Assembly: GCF_003987355.1 (NCBI RefSeq)
Contig: NZ_PIPR01000001.1
Span: 744,001-808,000 of the forward strand
Length of the DNA: 64,000 bases
Direction of reading: 5' to 3'
Origin: Pseudidiomarina aestuarii
GTDB lineage: Bacteria; Pseudomonadota; Gammaproteobacteria; Enterobacterales; Alteromonadaceae
Part shown: positions 57,401 to 64,000 of the stretch, piece by piece
Layout: every line of letters starts with the position of its first letter
How positions within the stretch are numbered: the first letter of the stretch is position 1
The notes under the pieces: generated by a model
Told to the model about the DNA's origin: nothing
The model's database searches: none
Seen by the model: the letters and a program-made list of their open reading frames with translations, nothing else
Position numbers and translations under genes: made by a program

Positions 57401-60400
57401 GTAAACTGGCGACTCAACTGGTTCCTTTGCAACAACCTAGCCAACAAATTATTGCGTCAGACAGCACAGAGCTGAATGAAATGCAGCGACTGGTCCTAAA
57501 TCATCAGCTCATCACCAGCCCTGTACTTTACAACGAAAACATTACCATCGATTTTCATGGTATGCGCCTAACTGAGCAGCAACTAAGTCATGCTTTGATG
57601 CGGTTTATCAATCATCATGCTTCGATGCGAATGAAAGTTCTCGAGGACTATCAGAGTTTTGCTGTGACTGAATCACTGGAACACGGGCCAGAGATCCACA
57701 CCGAGTATTTTACAGCCGCCGAATTTGACCAGAAATACAAAGCCAGCTTAAAGCACTGGGTCAATTTGCCATTTGCGTTACTAAGAGGACCGCTGTACAG
57801 GTTTGTGCTGTTTTATCGCGATAATCAACCGGTGAAGCTGGCCTTTATTCACCATCATCTTATCAGTGATGGTGACGCTATGTATAACCTCTTTGTGCCG
57901 CAATTATATGCGCTGCTCAAAGATGGCAATTCCGCGTTAGCGCCATACCCGACAACGATTTCACGCCCTTTGCCACGATCAGATCTGTCTGCACTGATTC
58001 AAAGCATGCACAGAGTCGATTTATTCAACAGTCGCCCCTCTGTGGATTGTCAGGGCAATTATCTCTGCACCAATTTTAGTGAAACTCAAACCAAGCAATT
58101 GGAAACGCTTGCCCGTCAGCATAATGTCAGTCTATATGCTGTGTTGCAGAGCTTGATCGCGGTTCTAGTCTGGAAATTCTCAGGGCAGCGGCAGATGAGT
58201 ATCGGTGGCGTAAAATCGTTGCGTGGACCCGATGCAGAAGCTGTGTACGGCAATTTTCTCGCTAATGACATCAGTAATTGTCACATTGACGCAACAGAGC
58301 CTTTTATTGATTTAGTAAAGCAGCGTTTTGCTGATATACAACAAGATCTGGACCAAATTATTCCTTATCAGCAATTGCTTGAGGCGTTGCGGCATGAGAA
58401 TACGTTAGACGAAAAGCTGCCAGGCATCTATATGACTTTGGAGCCTAAATCCAAAGTGCAGCTACTCTGGCAGGTCACGCAAAATGACACTTTGCCACAT
58501 AGCGTTAAATATCCACTCTATTTCGAATTTGATCACCAACAGCAACTGCTACTGCGGCTGGAATATCGCAGCGCTATGTACACCAAAACACAAGCGCAGC
58601 AACTGATCACAGCTTTGCAGCTACTGACAGAGCAATGTCTGCAGCATCCTGAAACCAAAATCCACCAATTGCAGGTGATGCCAACCCAGCAGATCCAGCA
58701 GCTGTTGCATCCATTTCAGATTGTGCAGGACATGGAGCACCATCAACAGAACCAAACTCTGGTGCAGATGTTTGAGCGTTCTGTGCAACAGTTTCCCGAC
58801 AATGTAGCACTTAACTTTGGTGCAGAAGCCTGGACTTATCGGCAACTGGATAATAAGGCCAATCAATTGGCTCATTTGATCCGCCAACGGACTAACGTCG
58901 AGGCGGATACGCTGATTGCTTTGTTGCTGCCACGATCTCTGGATACTGTACTGGCAATACTGGCGGTATTAAAAGCAGGAGCAGCTTATGTACCAATAGA
59001 CAGTAGCTACCCCGAGGACAGAGTCAGTTTTATTCTGCAAGACACCCAAGCAGCACTGCTATTGACCCATCGAAACTACTCCGACTTAAGCGGTGAATTT
59101 TCTGGCGATACTCTATTTTTGGATGAAAATATTGGGCAAGAACACAGCACAACCGCACCTGATGTCAGTATAGATCCGCATCAACTGGCTTATGTTATTT
59201 ACACTTCGGGTAGCACCGGTAAACCTAAAGGGGTGTTGTTAGAGCACCATAATGTCTGCCGTCTACTAAGCTCAACGCAGGCCGACTATCAGTTCAACCA
59301 ACAGGACGTCTGGTGTCTATTCCACTCCTACGTCTTTGACTTCAGTGTATGGGAGATCTGGGGGGCATTTGCTTACGGTGGCCGCCTGTTTGTGCCGACC
59401 AAAGAACAAGCACAAGATACGGAAACTTTTGTCGCTTTATGCCAGCAACAACAACTGACGGTGCTGAACCAAACACCTTCTGCTTTTTATAATTTTAGTG
59501 ACCGAGCTCTACTGTTACCCCGCATTAAGTCATTACGTTATGTGATTTTTGGTGGCGAAGCGCTAAATCTCAACCAACTGAGTTCCTGGTTTGATTATTA
59601 CGGCGATAAACAGCCGCTCTTGGTCAATATGTATGGCATTACAGAAACTACAGTGCACGTAACCTACAAAGCCTTACAGCAGAACGACATCAGTGACCAA
59701 TCGACAATTGGCAAACCACTGAGCGACTTGCAAGTTTATCTATTGGATGACTATTTAGAGCCAGTTCCAATGGGAGTAACGGCTGAACTATATGTCAGCG
59801 GTCCGGGCTTAGCACGTGGTTATCTGAACCGACCGGAACTGAACAACGAACGCTTTATTCGCAATCCATATGATCGACCTGGTCATGAAGTTCTATATAA
59901 AAGCGGTGATTTAGTGTGCCTGACTGAACAAGGCGAGCTGGAGTATATAGGCCGTATTGACAATCAGGTAAAAATTCGGGGTTATCGCATTGAACTAGGT
60001 GAAATTGAGTCGGCTTTATCTGCTTATCCGACGGTGCGCCAATCTTTAGTCATTACCAAAGACACGCAGAATAGTAAGGTTTTAGTGGCTTATTATTTGG
60101 CCGATTCAGCACTAGATCATCATAAGCTGTCTGCAGCCCTAGCCGCTAAGTTACCGCCTCATATGGTGCCAGTGCATTACATTCATGTCACCGAGTTTAA
60201 GTTAACCGTAAATGGCAAGCTGGACAAAAAAGCTCTACCGCAACCTGATTTCAGCTCACAACATTACATTGCTCCGCAAAATGAACAAGAACAGCAAGCC
60301 TGCCTGATTTGGCAAGAAGTGTTAGGTGTTGAAAAAGTGGGCATGCAAGATGATTTTTTCCAGATTGGCGGCGATTCCATCAACAGTATTCGGGTGGTAG

Positions 60401-63400
60401 CCCGACTTAAAGAGCTTCGGCTAGATATTTCAGTTCGGGATATTTTTGAACACAGAACCTTAGCGGCTTTGTTCAGAAATGCGGGCAAATACAGTGCAGA
60501 ACAAACCACTTATGAAGCATTTGAGCTGGTAGAACCTGTGCTACTCAACCAACTGAGTATCGATCTTTCCTCGCTTGAGGATGCCTACCCCGCGACTTGG
60601 TTACAACAAGGCATGTTCGTTGAGTCTGATAAGAATCAGCAGGTCTATCATAATATTGAAGTTAACCACATCCCTGCCGCTTTTGAGATGGAAACGTTTG
60701 TGCAAATTTGGCAACAGCTCATTCAAAAACATGAGTTGTTACGGGCCAGCTACCTTAAACAGGATGGTCCTGGCTATTTGACTCTGATCCACAAGCTAGT
60801 GTCATGTGAAGACAAGATCGTTTTTTATGACAAATATACAGAGGCTTACCAGCAAGAGCTCGCGACGCCGTTGCCGATCAATAACGCGGGGTTATTCCGT
60901 TTGGCGATAGTTCGTGAGTCGGATGCCTTTCAGTTACTGTTTACCTCCCATCACTCTATCGAAGATGGTTGGAGTGTAGCTTCATTGCTCAGCGAGTTTA
61001 TTCAAGCTTACGTCAATCATCAAGCCATACAAAAGGACCATGAGTTACTGTTTGCTCACTATGTAAAGCAAGAGGTGGAAGCACTTAAAGATCAGACGCA
61101 TAGCCGCTTCTGGCAGGATTACCTAGCGGATTATAGCATGCCGACAGTGCAGTTCACTGAGCGGCAACAACAGGCCAATAGCCCCATGCTACTGGAGTCG
61201 ACACTCACTTTAGAGCCGGAACTGAGTCAGGCATTGTCACAACTCGCTTTCCAGCAGTCTGTTTCGGTCGATACCGTCTATTTATCCGCATACCTCTACC
61301 TACTTAGTGTATTTTTCAATCAGGAAGATATTACTGTCGGACTGGTCGTCAATAACCGGCTAGAGCTGGACGGTGGCGACCAGCAATTCGGTCTGCATCT
61401 GAATACTATACCGCTTCGAATGCAACTCACAGACAGCACTAATTTACTGAAGCAAACCCATCGGCAGCGTCTTAAACTGTTGCGCCACAAAATATACCCG
61501 TACGGCAAAATCAAAGCCGATTTAGCGCTGCAGCAAGATATTTATCAGGCCGCTTTTAATTACATTCATTTTTATCAAAAACATGCCACCTTAGAAAAAT
61601 CCGGCTCTGAAATGTTGGATGTGTTGGCTATTACTAATATTCCGTTGGCTCTCGTGGTGAGTCGGCAGAGCGACAGTTTTGATATTGCTTTTCAAGGCCA
61701 CAGCTCCTTTATCGACCAATCCTATTTGGAATTAATGAAAGCACATTACGTCGATTATCTGGAGCAACTGGCGAAGCAACATCACATCAATCAGCGCTTG
61801 ACTGTGGCACATCAACAGCAAGTACTGCTGGAACACAATCAAACTGAACGTACTTTGGCGCATCAGGATTTAATGCAGTGGTGGTATCAGTCAACTACAC
61901 AACACGCCTCGCGCACTGCGGTGTCGGATCCAAACCGTAATCTCACTTATGAGCAATTAAACGCTGAATCCAATCAACTGGCGCACGAATTGCAAAAACG
62001 GCTGCCGGAATTTACGGTTGGCCAACCTACTCCACTCATTGCGATCATGATGGATCGCTCTGCGGATATGCTGGTCGCTATATTAGCGGTACTGAAAGCA
62101 GGTGCAGCTTATGTCCCCGTCGACCCTGCGTATCCGCCGCAACGTATTCGCTATATGTTGCAAGATTCCAAAGCGGTATTCGTTTTAACTCAACGCCAGT
62201 TACTCAGTTCGGCCACCACCCTGTCAGAGCTCGATTTAGCAGTGTATTACATGGATGAGCAACAGCATCTGACGGCACCCAAAAGCAATCCAAAAGTACC
62301 CGAAAACCAACATCGATTGGCAAATGTGATCTATACGTCAGGCACGACAGGCCGACCTAAAGGGGTGATGATTCCGCAAGCTGCTATCGTTAATCTGGCC
62401 AGTGCGCAACACCAGCTGTTGGATCTGGTGAAAGAAGATAAAGTGCTGCAATTTGCGTCCTTTAGTTTTGATGCTGCCACTTGGGAAATATTTGCCACCT
62501 TGCTGCAAGGCAGTACGCTAGTCATTTGTCCGAATGCTTACAAAGAAAATGTTGGCGCTTTACTCAGTCTGCTGGAACAAGAGCAGATCAGTGTCGCCAC
62601 CTTGCCTCCGGCATTATTGAACGTCATGGACGCAGCCCTACTACCCAAACTGCGACTGCTAGTCGTTGCGGGTGAAGCCACTCCTTTAGCAACCATGCAG
62701 CGCTGGTCCAAAGGCCGCCGTTTAATCAATGCTTATGGCCCGACTGAAACGACCGTCTGCACCAGCTTACATGTCTATCAGGATGGTGATTTAGCAACCA
62801 CCATTGGCAAGCCGCTTGCTAACCTGAAATGTTATGTCCTCGACGCTCACTTACAACCTGTGCCGTGCGGTGTCCCAGGAGAACTGTACGTCTCTGGTGC
62901 CGGGGTTGCGGCTGGTTATCTACATCAGACAGAACTCAGTAGCCAGCGTTTTATTGCCAATCCATATGGCAAAAATCTGGGCTCGGCGCACCAACGGTTG
63001 TATCGCACTGGGGACAGTGTCCGCAGACTACTCAACGGTGATCTAGATTATCTCGGCCGAGTTGATCATCAAGTGAAAATAAGGGGCAACAGAGTAGAAC
63101 TCGCTGAGATTGAAGCCGTATTGACAGAGTTTCCTGCTATCAAACAAGCCACTGCTATCATCCGTGAACGCGAAGGACAAAGCTACATAGCCGCCTATTT
63201 TACTTCTCAATCGTTAGGTCAGTCTGATGATGTATCTCTGGTAGCAGACTGGAATAAAATCTACGAGAGCGAATACGGCAAAAAATCGGCTGACGACTTT
63301 AATCCAGCTGATTTCGACGGTTGGAATAGTTCCTATGATGGCAAGCCTATTGCACACGAAAGCATGCTGGAATGGCGTGACGAGACCTTAGAACGTATTT

Positions 63401-64000
63401 TACAACTCAAACCCAAACGTATACTGGAAATAGGCAGCGGCGCTGGTTTATTGTTTTATCCGCTGTTGCCGCACTGCGACCATTACTTTGCCACAGACTT
63501 TTCAGCTGAGGCCTTAGCCAAATTGAAGTTTGGTGCAACTGTTCTCGATGTTGAGCATAAAACTCAGTTCGCCTTGTGTGACGCAGCTTCCATAGCAGAG
63601 ACTGTTGGCGACTATCAGCCGGATTTGATCATTATCAACTCGGTAATCCAGTACTTCCCTTCCTGTGAGTATCTGTTGGAGGTCTGTCAACAAGCCATGA
63701 CCCTACTAAACGGGCAGGGTCAGCTATTTATTGGTGATATTAGAGATGCTCGCTTGCTGGATATTATGCATTACGATATCCAAAAGTATTTGCAGCCTGA
63801 TGCCTCTTTTACAAGCTTAGTGGAAGCTACAAAACAAGCCAGAGTGCAGGACAAAGAACTGTTGGTATGCCCAGACTTTTTCCTGAGATTTGCTCAAGAA
63901 TTTAAAGATAGGAATGGCGAGGGTAAGAATCACATACCTATCGATCTGCTGCTCAAGGCAGGCCGCTACAGCAATGAAATGTTGAATTACCGCTATGACG
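54466..64000 (+). CDS. Giant nonribosomal peptide synthetase, C-A-T-C-A-T-C-A(NMT), runs off window
   Basis: The frame is open from ATG 54466 to the window end, giving at least 3178 residues. Module 1: C (about 1-405) whose HHxxxDG motif reads FHLEINNG at 126-133, A (about 410-905, YTSGTTGEPKG), T with GGDSL (Ser 950). Module 2: C with intact HHLISDG (1130-1136), A (about 1430-1925), T with GGDSI (Ser 1971). Module 3: C with HHSIEDG (2162-2168), A (about 2465 on), then an N-methyltransferase with SAM motif LEIGSGAGLLF (2987 on). Using the GrsA-numbered code positions, A2 reads DFWNIGMVH, the threonine code; A3 reads DAWTVAAVC, a phenylalanine-type code; A1 reads DVSYIAYIY, which I cannot assign. 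No epimerase domain is visible. Confidence 0.95.
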   Translation, partial: MALTISNEELLFQWFVNPVEQRNNASLVFEIAGPLNVEQFLQACYHYLQQNINDRLSIDYAYRTEHSEITAESYVQLLAFDDHNLCIYDFIKQLVNRPYDLSSAAQPHLFLIQYSASHYYFVINTFHLEINNGLAEQLIRQIWSYSTDEEYVVSSEQPAESLPAEVYTDNHQVESARSYWREQLSGMDLFTPLPVKHVATARYHSHTFLWDSERVTLVNKIAEQLQLDSYQLLAAAYSTSLALLIGQSKLVLSARKLNLGDGPSHLSALPLCCDMRIGSMSQLVQSLASQYRNAQHHSALSFYDIIHDQQQLTGTNRCLNLDFAEAPLLEVELGADDLDITPLPMPWNTADDYDVSLQFDRNDNQEWLFRLTFNNQHLSDAEALWLQQNMARYLDALQLQLQDSVPTSSLCIHQMFQHTASLYPDTTALVDSDKLISYQQLDEITDQLAKLIRQHYFNTYKSSMPQETPVAIMLERSWYGVVAMLAVLKSGGCYVPVDPDFPEPRIDYILKDCQAPILISQYSVQHKCSASTASLLCIEDLLQQTPTHQDEVDALPQSATSLAYILYTSGTTGEPKGVMIEHRSALNTIHALKHLYGVPGYRIAAFTNFVFDVSVSEIFATLIYGNELHLLQNDIRQDAHNLSLYLNQNRINLVYLPPAILAIVPRINYPALHSIIFAGEPCDQTVGRYFAERFALYNYYGPTEASIYVTGKRVDSVDVNDIGYALPNMRSYVLDEAMQAVPDEEIGELYVSGIGLARGYLNKAEQTAARFIANPFATAAEHQQGFDRLYKTGDLVKHTAQGSLKYLGRNDFQVKIHGFRVELGEIEAALSTIEEIGQSLVLVKERNELKRLVAYYQALAPIDEKRLRVQLAERLPSYMLPHYFVGLQSFPLTTNGKIDRQRLPEPEWLQQVGAVPKNQREQLILTLWQQVLGSDQFGVTDDFFQIGGDSLAAMRVALLLQQQQLDCSTKLLYQHNTVRKLATQLVPLQQPSQQIIASDSTELNEMQRLVLNHQLITSPVLYNENITIDFHGMRLTEQQLSHALMRFINHHASMRMKVLEDYQSFAVTESLEHGPEIHTEYFTAAEFDQKYKASLKHWVNLPFALLRGPLYRFVLFYRDNQPVKLAFIHHHLISDGDAMYNLFVPQLYALLKDGNSALAPYPTTISRPLPRSDLSALIQSMHRVDLFNSRPSVDCQGNYLCTNFSETQTKQLETLARQHNVSLYAVLQSLIAVLVWKFSGQRQMSIGGVKSLRGPDAEAVYGNFLANDISNCHIDATEPFIDLVKQRFADIQQDLDQIIPYQQLLEALRHENTLDEKLPGIYMTLEPKSKVQLLWQVTQNDTLPHSVKYPLYFEFDHQQQLLLRLEYRSAMYTKTQAQQLITALQLLTEQCLQHPETKIHQLQVMPTQQIQQLLHPFQIVQDMEHHQQNQTLVQMFERSVQQFPDNVALNFGAEAWTYRQLDNKANQLAHLIRQRTNVEADTLIALLLPRSLDTVLAILAVLKAGAAYVPIDSSYPEDRVSFILQDTQAALLLTHRNYSDLSGEFSGDTLFLDENIGQEHSTTAPDVSIDPHQLAYVIYTSGSTGKPKGVLLEHHNVCRLLSSTQADYQFNQQDVWCLFHSYVFDFSVWEIWGAFAYGGRLFVPTKEQAQDTETFVALCQQQQLTVLNQTPSAFYNFSDRALLLPRIKSLRYVIFGGEALNLNQLSSWFDYYGDKQPLLVNMYGITETTVHVTYKALQQNDISDQSTIGKPLSDLQVYLLDDYLEPVPMGVTAELYVSGPGLARGYLNRPELNNERFIRNPYDRPGHEVLYKSGDLVCLTEQGELEYIGRIDNQVKIRGYRIELGEIESALSAYPTVRQSLVITKDTQNSKVLVAYYLADSALDHHKLSAALAAKLPPHMVPVHYIHVTEFKLTVNGKLDKKALPQPDFSSQHYIAPQNEQEQQACLIWQEVLGVEKVGMQDDFFQIGGDSINSIRVVARLKELRLDISVRDIFEHRTLAALFRNAGKYSAEQTTYEAFELVEPVLLNQLSIDLSSLEDAYPATWLQQGMFVESDKNQQVYHNIEVNHIPAAFEMETFVQIWQQLIQKHELLRASYLKQDGPGYLTLIHKLVSCEDKIVFYDKYTEAYQQELATPLPINNAGLFRLAIVRESDAFQLLFTSHHSIEDGWSVASLLSEFIQAYVNHQAIQKDHELLFAHYVKQEVEALKDQTHSRFWQDYLADYSMPTVQFTERQQQANSPMLLESTLTLEPELSQALSQLAFQQSVSVDTVYLSAYLYLLSVFFNQEDITVGLVVNNRLELDGGDQQFGLHLNTIPLRMQLTDSTNLLKQTHRQRLKLLRHKIYPYGKIKADLALQQDIYQAAFNYIHFYQKHATLEKSGSEMLDVLAITNIPLALVVSRQSDSFDIAFQGHSSFIDQSYLELMKAHYVDYLEQLAKQHHINQRLTVAHQQQVLLEHNQTERTLAHQDLMQWWYQSTTQHASRTAVSDPNRNLTYEQLNAESNQLAHELQKRLPEFTVGQPTPLIAIMMDRSADMLVAILAVLKAGAAYVPVDPAYPPQRIRYMLQDSKAVFVLTQRQLLSSATTLSELDLAVYYMDEQQHLTAPKSNPKVPENQHRLANVIYTSGTTGRPKGVMIPQAAIVNLASAQHQLLDLVKEDKVLQFASFSFDAATWEIFATLLQGSTLVICPNAYKENVGALLSLLEQEQISVATLPPALLNVMDAALLPKLRLLVVAGEATPLATMQRWSKGRRLINAYGPTETTVCTSLHVYQDGDLATTIGKPLANLKCYVLDAHLQPVPCGVPGELYVSGAGVAAGYLHQTELSSQRFIANPYGKNLGSAHQRLYRTGDSVRRLLNGDLDYLGRVDHQVKIRGNRVELAEIEAVLTEFPAIKQATAIIREREGQSYIAAYFTSQSLGQSDDVSLVADWNKIYESEYGKKSADDFNPADFDGWNSSYDGKPIAHESMLEWRDETLERILQLKPKRILEIGSGAGLLFYPLLPHCDHYFATDFSAEALAKLKFGATVLDVEHKTQFALCDAASIAETVGDYQPDLIIINSVIQYFPSCEYLLEVCQQAMTLLNGQGQLFIGDIRDARLLDIMHYDIQKYLQPDASFTSLVEATKQARVQDKELLVCPDFFLRFAQEFKDRNGEGKNHIPIDLLLKAGRYSNEMLNYRYD

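Overview
The window looks like chromosome of a marine-type gammaproteobacterium (Alteromonadales; Idiomarinaceae or a relative is my guess, from gene content and order only). The order resembles E. coli in several blocks: prmB-aroC-epmC divergent from smrB, sixA/rnfH/ratA divergent from smpB, tesA back to back with ybbA/ybbP-type ABC genes, and rsxABCDGE-nth. GC appears close to 50 percent, lower in intergenic DNA and in the accessory region at the right end.

Positions 1-13350 are housekeeping: the end of a degenerate EAL-domain gene, ETF-ubiquinone oxidoreductase, an H-NS-like protein, trmO, proS, gpt, a 2Fe-2S ferredoxin, an ATP-NAD kinase-like protein, epmC, aroC, prmB, smrB, sixA, rnfH, ratA and smpB. 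Positions 13373-20317 hold a complete tryptophan operon (trpE-G-D-CF-B-A) with a promoter candidate, a 16-residue leader peptide with three consecutive Trp codons, and a textbook attenuator. Positions 20289-36711 hold an SDR epimerase, yciB, a hydrolase, an ABC exporter pair, tesA, gltX, a carbonic anhydrase, eight tRNA genes (2 Val, 1 Ala, 3 Glu, 2 Asn), a DUF2919 protein, a GST, uvrB, a MATE pump and an aminotransferase. Positions 36714-44320 hold a glycosyltransferase, a PAP2 phosphatase, the complete Rnf/Rsx complex and nth.

Tandem 7-bp repeats, some forming two opposed arms, occur at five places (2648, 13414, 26552, 29864, 35971). They tend to sit on or just after the 3' ends of genes and look like one or two families of intergenic palindromic elements. 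Next to the tRNA-Asn pair, at 36292-36361, are three DnaA-box sequences.

From about 44321 to the right edge the DNA looks accessory. A DUF418 membrane protein gene lies between the intact 3' end of nth and a diverged second copy of that 3' end (about 45880-45955). Beyond it is a nonribosomal peptide cluster. A leftward operon encodes a DUF697 protein, an outer-membrane barrel, a PvdE/SyrD-type cyclic-peptide ABC exporter, an SPFH/prohibitin protein, a membrane-anchored periplasmic-binding-like protein with a roughly 160-residue coiled-coil insertion, a 54-residue membrane protein, a type II thioesterase and an Sfp/EntD-type phosphopantetheinyl transferase. Divergent from it is a giant NRPS gene that runs off the window (at least 3178 codons), with visible order C-A-T-C-A-T-C-A(N-methyltransferase). 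Its second A domain carries the threonine code and its third a phenylalanine-type code, so the visible part predicts X-Thr-(N-methyl)Phe. The exporter, SPFH protein, anchored binding-like protein and barrel together suggest an unusual multi-part export or immunity assembly for the peptide. This is the most novel part of the window.
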